This document shows, piece by piece, positions 1 through 12,360 of a stretch of 64,000 nucleotides of DNA (positions are counted from its first letter, which is position 1; the number at the start of each line of letters is the position of its first letter). The notes below the pieces were generated by a model. That model did not search any database. It saw only the letters and a program-made list of their open reading frames with translations, and was not told the origin of the DNA. The DNA is from Piper betle. Its lineage: Eukaryota > Streptophyta > Magnoliopsida > Piperales > Piperaceae. Where the stretch lies: the NCBI GenBank assembly GCA_033002965.1, contig JAURVB010014889.1, positions 124,001 to 188,000 on the forward strand, written 5' to 3'. Both the position numbers and the translations under genes were made by a program.

Positions 1-300
1 CCTAACTTTAATCAGAGCTGGATTTTGTGTTGGCCTATGCCGATTGTGGAAGTGGTGTTGGCCTATGTCGATTGTAGAAGTTTCCTTAATTGGTTCCACC
101 TCCCGTGATTCTGATGAACGGGAGATTGGACTACGCCGATTAAGTTTCCTTCATTGGATTGGCCTATGCTGATTAAGTTTCTTTCATTGGTTCCACCTCT
201 AGTGATTCTAATGATTGGCCTACATCAATTAAGTTTCCTTCATTGGATTGGCCTAGGCCGATTAAGTTTCCTTTATTAGTTCCACCTATGGTGATTCTGA
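1..300. repeat. Minisatellite: imperfect repeats of a 'ttggcctatgccgatt' unit
   Basis: The segment is built from repeated blocks containing ttggcctatgccgatt, taagtttccttcattgg and ttccacct, with unit lengths that vary and small substitutions. Short open frames here are consequences of the repeat and show no domain. The repeat runs off the left edge of the window, so its full extent is unknown. It probably belongs to the same array complex as the next feature. Confidence 0.75.
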
Positions 301-319
301 TGAACGGGAAATTTCCAGA

Positions 320-650
320 CGATGATAGTTGGCCACCCGATGTGTGAAGGGAGTTGTTGGGTGATAGTTCCAGGGTCACCCGAAGTGTGAAGGGAGTTGT
401 TGGGTGATAATTTCGGAGTCACCCGATATGTGAAGGGAGTTGTTGGGTTTATCTGATGTAATGTGAAGGGAGTTGTTGGGTGATAGTTTCGGGGTCACCC
501 GATGTGTGAAGAGAGTTCTTGGGTTTATCCCACAATAGAGATTTTCAGACGATGATAGTGTCGGAGTCACACAATATGTGAAGGGAGTTGTTGGGTGATA
601 GTTTCGAGGTCACCCGATGTGAAGAGAGTTGTTGGGTTTATCCCACATCA
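320..650. repeat. Minisatellite with a ~43-bp 'gggagttgttgggtgatag' unit
   Basis: About seven degenerate copies of a unit with the order ggagttgttgggtgatag, tttcggggtcacccgatg, tgtgaag. Some copies replace the middle with gggtttatcccac. The two small open frames that read through it on the minus strand are low-complexity products of the repeat. It may be the minisatellite inside a degraded transposable element, because the flank at 660-800 looks like element-derived DNA, but no terminal structure is visible. Confidence 0.75.
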
Positions 651-3600
651 GTTGTAGAGGATGTTGGTGATTTGTATTTACGTTAATAAGAAAACCTTAT
701 TCCCTAAGCTAATTTTTGGATTAAGAGAAACCCGTAACATCTATTGCAAGTCCCTCTTTGGGGGCCCACAGGGCCCAACACGTAGTAGGCTAGTACAAAC
801 TCGCGAACCATGAAAAAATAATTCTACACTTGGTTAATTCCCTTGGCATATTGTTTGGCATGCCCATGAAATTATGATTATAAAATAATTATGAAAACAA
901 ATGCATACATATTGTGATGAGATTAACAATCTCAATATGCATACATATTGTGATAAGATTAACAATCTCAAGTTGCATACCTATATTTGACACTTTAATC
1001 TATATATACATACATGCTTTTATTTTAAAGGGGCTATGTGGGTGAGAGTTTATTAAGGTCACAAACCAAATTGTTAGTATAAACTTAAAACTTTTATAAA
1101 ACCGTAAGAATGGACACTAAGGAGAAATTATTTAGTTACAAATAAGATAAACATAATAAATTATACAAATAAATGATGATCAAGACAATCAAATAATAAT
1201 TAAGTGAGGCAACAAAAGTACAAGTTTACACTAAAAAAGATATTTATTTTGACGAATCAATCAAATCATATAAGTTTCTAAGTAACCTTCACTGTGTTCA
1301 CTTTGTTTTCTTCCCTGGCTGCCGCTCTTTTCTTCCCCTCCCTTCTCCCCGCTTGCCCTTGACTGCCTCCAGCTTCTCTTCCCGTTCTTCCTCTCTTTTC
1401 TCCTTGTTTCTCCCCCTCCCTTCTCCTCCTTCCCCCCTTTTCCCCCTTTTTCGTATGCTTCCTTTAGGTGTACTCTTCTTCCTCTCTTCTTTATTTGTTT
1501 TGCATAATTTACATTATTTCAAATAGGTCTTGATAAAATTATATAGATGATATCATTTTGATATATTATTCAATATATTTTACATATTAGATCACTAAAA
1601 AAATTAATTTTTATATAAAATGTGCACCTTTATTAATATTTAGGTTGCATTTTGTATGTTTAATAATTGTGTGCAATAAAACACTGCCTAAATCATCTAA
1701 TTATGGTTGTAACACTAACAATATTTGAATTTTATAAATTGGATCTCGTCCTAGTCACCTTGGATCACGTCCCAATTATTAATTAATTAAATAAGTAACT
1801 TAATAATAATTTTCGTGTGTGTTTAATTTTAAAGCAAACCCATCGTGTGAACTTAATTAATTTCACAATGAAATTAAATAAATTAATGAATAATAAAAGA
1901 GCTAATTAATAAAAATAGTTACTCGCACAGTTGGATTAGATGATGACAACATCTCAATTCGCTCCGTGGGAGCTAGCGGAATTTGTCTGATTCAACATCT
2001 TGCAAATTGTAGATCTCAATTTGTCTCAAGGATTTAATAGTTAGGTTATGAATTAATTTTCCAATTAAATCGTATTATTTTAATAATAATTCAATTATTG
2101 CACTATTATGTAGTTTATTACGATATCTCAAACTTAGATATCGATATCCTCAAACACGCCACGATCTTCCGATATCTTAATTATATGGGTTTAAGCCCAA
2201 ATAATATTTATAATATATTGGTATCATATTTATGATTTTAACACATGATTTATTAACTTGTTTAGCTTATTTAACAATACCAAAATTCATGTATGAACGC
2301 AATTATCAAATCACATCAGTTGTGTATCTACTTAATTCTTGTTGCACGTTATGCATTTTTGCTACATCTAGAACTATTCATGCATTACACACATTCATCA
2401 TTCAAGATCATATAGCTGTCTGCATCTCTAATGTGCTGAGAGTTGGGCTTGTTGTGATAGAAAGAGAAATTCTTCTCAAGTCCTTTGAGACTCTTTTCCG
2501 CTTGACTCACATGATTTGCTTTACATCGTAGAACGTAGTTAATGAGATTTTTTAAAATCCCACTTCATATGGGTCATTTCATCAATTTTTTGGATTAATA
2601 AAACCTTAAGGATGAGATCCCTTGATGAGATTTCGAAAATTATAAAATATAGTTTAAAGTCGTACTTAGCACTACTAGAAATATTCATGCCTAGACCTTG
2701 TACATGCATTATGTTTTTAGAATTTGACTTTCACGTGAGATGGATAAGATGAGTGGCATCATCAAGGGACCCGCTTGGTAACCATATGTGGTGCTTAATG
2801 ATGGTCTAATGTATATGATATCAGGTTACTACCTACTAGCAATGTATTATTTCAGTTGTATATTTCAGCATGTACACCTCCCTCGAGTATATCTAAGTTA
2901 TGCAATGCCACGAGTAATTATCAGCTAGGCCCTTTTAACGATATTACTTACATGATACTGTGAGCTACTATTTAGTTCATGCGTATGACTATAAGTGGTT
3001 ATGATTATGATTAAACTCTATTGGCTACTTGTTTATGATCATTGTGTTATGGAGAAGTTGCTGTTTCTTTTCAGTTTTTTATGGATAACTATTTTTTTTA
3101 TTTCTCAGTATTGAGATTTTTCCTTATTAGTTATTTAAGACTCAATTTTATTCATTGTTGATGTATTTTTTTATATTGTGTAAGTAAGCAGGCTTGGTGT
3201 TGGCTAATGTAGCTAGGCAGATCACGAGGACCCTAGTGGATGGTGGGTTGGCTTATTGGTGTTCTAGGTTTTGGTGGTGTATGTGTTGTGTCCTTGTGGA
3301 GTTTTGTTATTTCTGATATGTATGACATGCTTATGTTGATGTCTTCCGGCAATGGATCATGTAAAAATATTGTGGTCGTGCGATATTGTGACTTGTGTTG
3401 TGACTTATACCGGTTTGTGCCTCGTGATATAATATGATACCATGATAATTTACTAGCTTTTGTGTATAGACCATCACCATAGAAAAACTATTTGGATCAC
3501 TAATCATCATGAACATACACTTAGAAGGAAAAGGAGAAAGAAGTGTCCAATAAGGAGAAAGAGGTGTCAAAGAAGAAGAAAAAAATTTAGTTCTATAATT

Positions 3601-5640
3601 GTTGATAAATTATGATGATGATAGTGGAGATGAGCCATGAGTTATATAGATAGATTTTTTAAAGCTTATGACCAATGAGGTGCATAATAAGTAGAGTTAC
3701 CCATGAATATTTGTTTCTAATTGATTAAAGGGTACGACAAATATTTCATTTAAAATATTTATTCTTATCTCTTAATAGCGACTTACCTTTGAGATTAAGC
3801 ACTAATAAGAGTTTTTTGTGGAATGAGATTATCACAAATTAAAGAAATTACATGGGTGATTCAATGTCACAACTCTGAATCCTTCCAAATCATACAAGAC
3901 CTTTCCCATGTGGCAATTGTGGTTCCCACTTTACAGAGTCTATTCTCGTTCTCATTTAGTTGCACGTTCTTTTTCCAGTCTGAAAAGATTAGGACATCAT
4001 GTGGCCCCCACATCCGTACTTTGTACCCGTATACGAAAACGAAAGTGGCAAGATACATGTTTTGTGGGATTTTTTCTTTCACTATCGTCAAGTGGGTGGG
4101 CCCCAACGTGACCCACGCCAAATGCATGACCATGACCATCTTGAAAGTCAAATGACTTAAAACAGCTAATATGGGCCATCCTTCCGTTGATCAAGTTTGG
4201 GACAAATTCATGGGCTTTGGATCAAATATACATACGGGCTTGGATTGTAGCCAGCTAATAACTATAGCCTCAGCATCGACAGAGCTTTATTAACTATAAT
4301 AATATAGCTGATCATAAATATCTTTTAATTAAAATACCCACCCCAAATCCTTAAGATTATCAATAACATTGAAAGACTTTTAAAAAATTAATTTCATATT
4401 CAATGTTCATCGGAATAAGATCCGGTATTTTAACCAAGTGCACCTATAGATCTTAACTTTGGTCAACAATTTTTTAAGCCTATCATCTTGAACTTAGATC
4501 ATGTCTTTATAAATGGTATCACAGTCAATTCTTGTCTTGACCATAAATGGTGGGTTCAAATGACAGAAACTAAAATTACCAGCTGATCGAGAGGAAAAAA
4601 ATTCTAAAGACAACGTTCTTTTAAAAATAGATAGAATATAAGATTTCAAAAAATTAGTATCATATCTAATACATAACCCAATATATTAATTAAATTGTGA
4701 CTAACTAATATTCAATTTTAAATAACCCTTATAAAGCTCATCAATTGGTCATGTATACTTCCCCAAAAATAAATCATATTAAAACATGGTCAAAAGCCCT
4801 ACATAAATGAATTGCTCTGTACTAACTACTTAAAGGTGAGAAGAATAGCCGAATAGTTAATAATAAGATGAAAGGTTACCTGAGCAAGAGACAAGAAACT
4901 TTTTATGTACCACATTTTAACGTGGATAGTCTGATTACGAGGGCAATCCAAATTTAATGATAATTATAAATAAATAATTAAGAAAAAAACCATTCCACCA
5001 TTTCCTTCTTCTCAATCGTTGGCAACGAGGCCGTGTCAGTGCTACTTGGTCCAGTGGTTAGGTCCGGCTGGCCTTGGCCTAATTTGGTCACCTGATCATT
5101 CTTTATTTTAAAAGAAGGGGACTAATGGCAGCTCGTTTGATGCCTAGATCTAGTTCTAGCAGTGCCACCATGCATGGCCATCGCATGGACAAATCTGGTC
5201 TGTGGTTGTATCTAGCAACTGGACTTGGCCACTCGCCAGCCGACCACCATGCCACTAGGGGAGGGAGAAGAGGTGAGAGATTTATGTTTTTTTTAGAGAC
5301 GAATAGATCATGGCCATTCTTATAATTTGATTGTCTAGATTAGAATTTGGTGCACGAAAAACTCCAACCTTTTGCTTAGGTAACTAATAACTCTGTAAAA
5401 TAGTTATTATTCTTTACATTTTATCTTAAGTTTTTGTCATGTTTTGAGTGATTTTTATTTTTATTTTATTAGTTTAGGAGTTTATTAGGTACTATTAATA
5501 AAACCATAAATTATTATAATTTTGGTGTAAAAAGTGCTAATTAATATTATTTTAACAGGGTATAAGAGTTAGAAGATGATCTGGAATGAATTCACAACGA
5601 ACTTGGATAAAAAAAATGTACTTTGGTGTTCTAGCTAAAA
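651..5640. other. Gene-free AT-rich DNA
   Basis: No open frame here resembles a known protein and none has plausible exon structure. A pyrimidine-rich tract lies at about 1300-1480. From about 1720 to 3440 the composition and motif style look like a decayed LTR-retrotransposon end, but I found no paired LTRs, primer-binding site or polyprotein. The short frames at 2232-2531, 3240-3437 and 3823-4155 show no domain and are treated as chance. Confidence 0.5.
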
Positions 5641-5770
5641 CCACAACGCTCGAGCCCCGGATTCATAGCGTTCGAGCATTGGCCTTGTGGTTTAGAAGGA
5701 ATTATAGCAGAGACTAGAGCGCTCGAGCGCCGGAGATCAGGACGCTCGAGTGCTAGCAGCGAAAAAATAA
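5640..5770. repeat. Clustered 'cgctcgag' motif
   Basis: Four variants of an octamer (acgctcgag, gcgttcgag, gcgctcgag, acgctcgag) sit within about 120 bp, each followed by a short C/G-rich stretch. The downstream 800 bp is purine- and then AT-rich and non-coding. This resembles untranslated or LTR sequence of a retroelement, but no element boundary could be placed. Confidence 0.4.
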
Positions 5771-8700
5771 AATTTCAGTATTTCAGGATTTATGGTGGGT
5801 CTCACTTATACTATTAGGTGGATCATTTATAAATTGAAAAATAGTTTTAAAGAGAAAAAGAGGAAGAAAGAAAACAACGCTTGGCAGCTAAGCGACGACA
5901 CAAAAGACAAGAAGGAACGACGAAGAAGTTGGATCAAAAGAAGAAGAAGTTTTCTCAAAAAGAGTTTTTCTTATTTTGATTTAGTTTTCTTTGTAATTAA
6001 ATAATGACTTTTGAATCACATATGAATTTTTTGAGTTTAATCGAATATTTTATGGAGAAAATTCTTTTATAGGATTTTCAATGACACATAGTGCATAAAT
6101 TAATAAAGGTTATTAATTTGTATCTATGTGATTGTGATGTTGGATCATTTATTTTATTCCGTTCTTAATGCTATTATTAAACTGACCATCTATTGTTAGA
6201 TCTAGAGATTTGATCTTGTCTAGAAATATAAAGATTAAATTTGTTATTGAATAAAATAGTTTTTGTTGATCTACTTTAGGTGATTCACATGTGAGATCGA
6301 AATATACTCACATGTTTTGGATAACTTTTAAAGGCAAAATTTAAAGTATCATTTTGCATACATAATTTCATAGAGATATAGAAATTAGATACGAGTGATA
6401 AGTTTATGGTGAATCGAGAAATTATCATGAATAATTAATTATCATGGTTAATGATCTAAATGTATAATTTATATGTAGAAGTTATAACTTTAATCATATA
6501 GAGTACTAGGTGAAATTAAAAATCTTAGATTTGTCGTCTTAAAGTTAATATCTAATTTAAATATTGCATGTTAAATTAATTTAATCTTAATTCATAATTA
6601 AATTACTCTTTGAATTTACTTTTATTTAAGTATAATTATTTAAATTAATTTTGGTATTTAAGAATTTTTACCACTAATTCTTTATAGGACAATATTTTTT
6701 TATCATTTTTATTACTTGATTTGGCACGTTTACTTGTGTCATAATTTTTACATCAATAACCTTATCTTTAATAATAGATATTATTATTTTTTTCAATGTA
6801 GATATCATTCACCTATGACACTTTTTTTCTGGTAAATAAAATCCACTTAGGACACTCTGAAATTAAGTAAATGATATTATTATATTCAACAGTATAATAT
6901 GACTTCGCTCGGTTAAAGACAATGGAGAAATTGATCAATTGCGACGTACATTAATCAAGGGGCCACAAGATTTATTATTTTGATGATTGCAATCAAGAAT
7001 CAATACTTTCTAAATTATACTTGGGCGGTGTGATTAAATGATTATCATCTGGTTCAAGCATCATATTCAGGATGGGCTTAAAAATTTTCAAATGTTTGAG
7101 GCTGCTCCGGGGATACCAGCAAAGAAGTGCGTTACATTTGCTTTTGTAACAAGTTGCCTCCGGATTCTCCGGCGTTAGAGCTTAGAACAAACAAGGCCCA
7201 TTACACCTAAGCCCAATAGAACAAAAGCCCATTATATTTTCTAACGTCAATTAACCCACAAATTATATAAAACTAGCCGAAGGCCCTGCCATCCACGAGT
7301 ATATTTAATATCCATTAATAATATATATTACGAATATATAAAATTAATTTCAGAATTATTATAATAATATTTTTTTAAAAAATAATAAATATTATTTATA
7401 TTTAACATAAAATATAATTATATACAAATATTTAAAAAATTAATTTAAAATTAATAACTAAATAGAATTTATTTTTATATATTTTAAATTCGATTAGAAC
7501 TATACTCTAAGTTTTTAATAATAAATAAAAATATGTAAATTAATATATAAAAGCGGTAAAAATCTAAATCAAGCATATATTGTTAGTATCCAAATTTAAT
7601 TTGATAGTATAATATATATATATATATATATTAAAAATTCTAATTTAGATAAATTATAGTCCAATACTTTTCTTATAATAAATACTAATTATTATAATTT
7701 TAAATTAAGTAAGTATTAAGGGACACAGAAAATTATTATACGTTAGAATTAACCATTAGGTAAGAAAGACCGAAACACAAAATAAATTAAAAAATCCCAT
7801 ATACTTTTAATATATGAGGGTAGATAAGCACATAAACGTATCGGAACAGGTTTAGAATAAAATGGCAAGACTGGAAACTACTCAACGGAGAAGAAAGACT
7901 CACAGAAAAGCTGGGGGAAAGGGGAGAAAACAGCTGACTTATAAAGGTAAATTCTGTTATTGCGAACATGTGAAAGCAGCTCGTTGTTGACTTGCAGTTG
8001 CTGCGCTAGCGAACAACAAAGCGAAGCTATTACAGTAATTATAAATATATATTATATTAGATTATTACGATCCCAAACCGAAGCACATATTCATTTACTT
8101 CGAAAAGGAAAGAGTATTGTTTATTGATAGGGGATGATCATGCAAGTCGAATTATCTTTAATACGGTTGAAGGCATGCGTCACTTATTGAAAGGAAGAAA
8201 ACAAAGAGCAAAGTGTCTGCGACGCACTAAATTGGGGCATCATTTCGTCCATCAAATAAGACAGGTTTAGAGCGTTGGATCCCCCCACCCACTACTACCG
8301 AATCTCATATTTCATAAACCAACTCCCATTATATTATATTGCTATGCATGCTGTTAGAAAGTGGAGGCCTACGTACAATTCCCTCTCTGACGACGTATTC
8401 AATCCCAGAATGGCGAGCCCATGTACATATATAGTCTTTAAATTATAACATTATATATATCGTTTCCACGTGTTTAATTTCACGCCCAAGCATTGAATTC
8501 AGAAATGTTTAAGTCCAATTGATTTTAGAGTCAGTCGGGGCTCTAGTCCGGTTATATGCAATTAGCAAGTTAATGAAGTAGACGTTGAAATATGAGAGTT
8601 GAACTATAATTAGTACTTAAGTGGCCAAGCGGCTCAGGCAACTCATTGGGACAACAGCCCAAACCATTTGTTTGTACACCAACAACAAACTTGATTGCTA

Positions 8701-9448
8701 CAGAATTTAATGTGAGACCCACTTATTAAAAAATAAAGGTTTGATTGTGGATGGCTGCAGTTCAATACATTTTTGGCCGACAAGGCTACATTCATGGCCA
8801 CCAACCAAATTGGTAGGAATGGGATTTTTATTTTGTTTCTCACTTGATCAGGAGGGTCAACATATTAGAGGTATCTGCGCAACATATGCAAGGTCGAGTA
8901 GGAAAAGTGGCCGACTCAATATTCACTCGCGATCTCTTTCGAGATTAGCACGTTTAGCTCAACTGCCGACGCCTACTTTTTACGAGTTTAAGCGACCGAC
9001 AACGAGTGACATCAACAAAGTAAAGAATAAAGAAAACTTAATCATGGTTTCCTGGGCAATTCGACCGCTTAATTAATAAATGAATTTTCTCCACGTTATT
9101 AGTCAAATTTAGTAACTCTTTTACTAATATTAAGCATAGATATCACCCCATAAACCTCAATAAATTCGAATTTTAGAAATGAATTACAAGTTAAAAAGAC
9201 ATAGATTATAATAAATTATTATGTTATTTTTATTTTATTATATTTTAATTTGTTAAATCTCTTGTCTTTTGTCAAAACCTGACATTTGATTCCAATTTTA
9301 AGATATGATTTATCGAGACAATTTTTCCCTTTTATTTTGTCATTAATCACCACTTAATTACTTCTACTTTTATTATAAAAATGTATGAAAATGCAGTATT
9401 CTGCTTCATCTAAAATTTGATATTTTGTTACAATTTTACTAACTTTTA
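5771..9448. other. Gene-free AT-rich DNA
   Basis: Nothing coding could be supported. The stretch 7270-7720 is extremely AT-rich, including a short TA run near 7611-7630. The small open frames at 5792-6004, 7787-7969 and 8741-9076 have no recognisable domain and no splice context. Confidence 0.5.
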
Positions 9449-9806
9449 GGGTCTGATTGGTTGTCTTTAATTATACGAAAGAAATATAAAAGTTGGTTGT
9501 AACAAATTTTTTTATGTTTGGTTATCTTGAAATTTGGTTAAACATTTTTTTCATTTTAGTCAAAATAATTCAATGTAAAAATTCTACAAAGTAATATTTG
9601 TTTATAAAAAATAAAAAAAATTAAAAGATATTTTAAGAGGCATATGCACATGCATATAGTAAAGAATATTTAATTTTTATTTTATTTTTCTATTATCTAA
9701 ACATGTAAAATTTTTTTAAAAATCTTCATGTCATTTCATCTTATTGTATTTCTATTTCATATGATTTTTTTTTATTTATACTATTTTCATGTTAACCAAG
9801 TGACCC
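9449..9806. mobile_element. Harbinger/Tourist-like MITE
   Basis: A 358-bp AT-rich, non-coding element. It starts GGGTCTGATTGGTTG and ends with the inverse of GGGTCACTTGGTTA, giving imperfect terminal inverted repeats. It is flanked by TTA on both sides (9446-9448 and 9807-9809), the trinucleotide target duplication typical of PIF/Harbinger MITEs. The interior matches a second, 5'-truncated copy at about 31215-31500. Assignment to Harbinger is from termini and target site only, since no transposase is present. Confidence 0.65.
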
Positions 9807-9809
9807 TTA

Positions 9810-11098
9810 ATGATTTGTGAGTTTTAATATAGTTTTCAAAGATAATTCATTTTTTAAAATTTGTGAGATAAGGGATAATTACTCTACCTTCTTATTTAAC
9901 TCGCAAGGGATATCATAATCTATCTAGTCTAGGCCATATCATAAACCATCTAATAAGATTTTTGGTCGACTTGATATCCATTTATAATGGTCTAATCTAA
10001 AAGCAAATAAATGGGCAAAATTGTCATTTTAAAATGGTAATTTGATTTGAAAATTATAAGTGCATTGACTAATGGATCCTACATAATAGATAATTGGTAT
10101 TGAATATGATACTAAATTTAGAGATCTTATAAATTACAAACCTTAAAAAACCATGTCTTGAAAATCCATTTTCTTGGCCATTATGACATTTAGCTTCCAT
10201 TGATGTCAAAATCTGAAATCTATTATCGCCTAATTTTTTGTGTTTATATCTTATTGTGTTACCACAATCACGCTACCATGTGAAATCTCGACACGAGTTA
10301 GATCATTTTATTCAGTTAAAAAAATTAAAGCATATTAAAAGGAATGGTAATCGTATGTTATTATAATACCCAATCAGTAATATCCAATAAATAACTTCAA
10401 TAGTAATTTTAAAAACTATTTAGCAATTAATGGGCGTTAAGTACCTTCATATAGGTTGGAAATAAAGGGGATACGGCCGCACAATTAATTATTTTTCATT
10501 ATAAAGCCAAACTTAACGAAACCATATTTATATAAATCCTAATTCTACAGTCAAAAGGCTTTGTTCTGCATGATTCTAATTTGTCATTCTCAACATCTCA
10601 TTCTCCATAAAATGTTAGGAAAATGGAAGGCACAAGAAAAAGAAGAAGAAGAGATTCTAAACGTGAGATCATAGCATAAAAGCAAGAGAAAGAATAGCAA
10701 TCAAGACTTTGTTCATTCCTCAATAGTCTTAAAGTGGATTACCAAAGATGGTTACTGTTCGAGTCTAGCATAAATAAATGCAGAGGAAAATGTTACAGCT
10801 CCAAGGTTGGAACACTAATGGAGTTTTGGATTTGTTTTTTTGTCTGGTAGAATCCATGAACCCGTGTATGTAAGGTAACTCTCTCCCTCTTTCGCTTAAG
10901 AGGGAAGTAGAAAGAAACGGTTGCTCTCTTTTACCTTGTGAGGGCACCCAGATATATTAAAACTGTTACAAGTTAGAGCCGGTGCTTGCATGCAATATTA
11001 AAGATTGTACTACGGTTATAGATATACGAAAACTTTTGGAAAAAAAATCCAAATAAATAAATTATTACTCAGTACGCCTAAGAAAATAAAGGAATAGC

Positions 11099-11129
<31 letters not shown>

Positions 11130-11540
11130 TTTAGCAAAAGCTTAAAATTACCTCTCCACTCGTCTTAATTAAAATTTTCCATTTAATTTACTTATAGGAT
11201 CGAGTAAAATTAAATCGCGTGGGGATTGGAGCAAAAGGGGACGAAAATTGTAATTCCTTATTTAACGCTATCCTACTCCGAGTTTAATCATTAAAGAATC
11301 CAGCAATTAGTAGAAAAAAATTTTAAAAGAAGAGCGGCTAATCATGAAACGCCATTATTAACAAAAACTAAAACACGTGATATAATTGAGAAATAATATA
11401 TTTGTAAAAGCTAAATCCTTTTATTAAAGACGGAAAAGCATGGAGTTAGGTATGGGTTATATATTAAAAAAGTCTAAATTATCATTAAAGTCATCAAAAT
11501 TAAAGGAGAGCAAATAAATATTTATGTGGTTTTGGATTCT
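9810..11540. other. Gene-free AT-rich DNA with a (TAA)n microsatellite
   Basis: No coding feature is supported. A (TAA)n run of about 29 bp lies at 11099-11127. The frame at 10765-10947 is short and domainless. Confidence 0.5.
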
Positions 11541-11559
11541 TTGGTCTGGGTGGTCTTTC

Positions 11560-12112
11560 CTTAACCAGCTTGTTTGAATTTGATATAATTTTTGACAAAT
11601 ATATTTGAGTTTGTTTAAAAACTTGACGAGCTTTAATGTAAGTGACCCAAGCCGAACTCGTCTAAAATTTATAGTGCCTGAGTTTGACTCGTATTTCGCT
11701 CGTTATATTTTTGAGCCAAGTTAAACTTGAACTAAACAAATATTTTTACTTGGCTCATACTTAACTTATATAGGATTAAAATTTTAATTTTAATATTATA
11801 TAAGTTCACATCAATAATATTAACGAGCCGAATCGAAAAAAGTATTTTTTTCGAGTTTAAATATACCAAGCTCGATTTTTGAACCAAGCTAAACCAAACA
11901 CTCTTTAGTTTAAATTTTATTCGTTATTTAATAAATTATTTATTTCTAATTAAATATTTTTCTGATCACAAAATTAATAAATAATAATAATTATTTTTTA
12001 AAAAATGTTTTTTTAAGCACAATACTAACAAATATTAACGAATACTAACGAATACGAATTCGAGCAGAGCCGAACTTAAAACGCTCCCAACCCAATCATG
12101 TTTACACCCCTA
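11560..12112. mobile_element. Degenerate hAT-like MITE, 5' end unclear
   Basis: The segment carries the dispersed 'gagccaagct / cgagttt' vocabulary shared with the better-bounded elements at 25237, 28377, 32168 and 55801. It ends at 12112 in the inverse of TAGGGGTGTAAACATG, a hAT-type terminus. No matching start or convincing 8-bp target duplication was found, so the left end is either truncated or too diverged. It lies immediately upstream of the STRUBBELIG-family gene and may form part of its promoter. Confidence 0.45.
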
Positions 12113-12189
12113 CTTCTTCCCCCTCACAAGTCACCATTCATTGCGACCAGAGTTATTGCTGCTGCAGTAGCAGTAAGAATGTTGATATC

Positions 12190-12200
12190 ATTATAAAGAG
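12190..12200 (+). promoter_or_regulatory. Possible TATA element of the SRF gene
   Basis: An attataaagag motif lies about 165 bases before the start codon at 12361. It is followed by a GGAGGAGG-rich and GAGA-rich leader typical of plant 5' untranslated regions. The assignment rests on position and motif only. Confidence 0.3.
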
Positions 12201-12360
12201 CTTGTTCTTGCTGTGTGCAGGAGGGGAGGAGGAGGAGGTGGTGGTAGTGGAGGAGGAGGAGCTTCAGAGAAAGAGAGAGTGTGTGTGGATTTCTTTGCAA
12301 AGGAGTTTTTTTGGTTGTTGGAGCAACAGTTGAAGATTGAAGTTTTTTTGTGAGGCGGAA

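Noticed and set aside
3823..4194. Overlapping frames of 65-110 residues on both strands
   Set aside because: No domain, no splice context, and both strands are open equally, as expected by chance.
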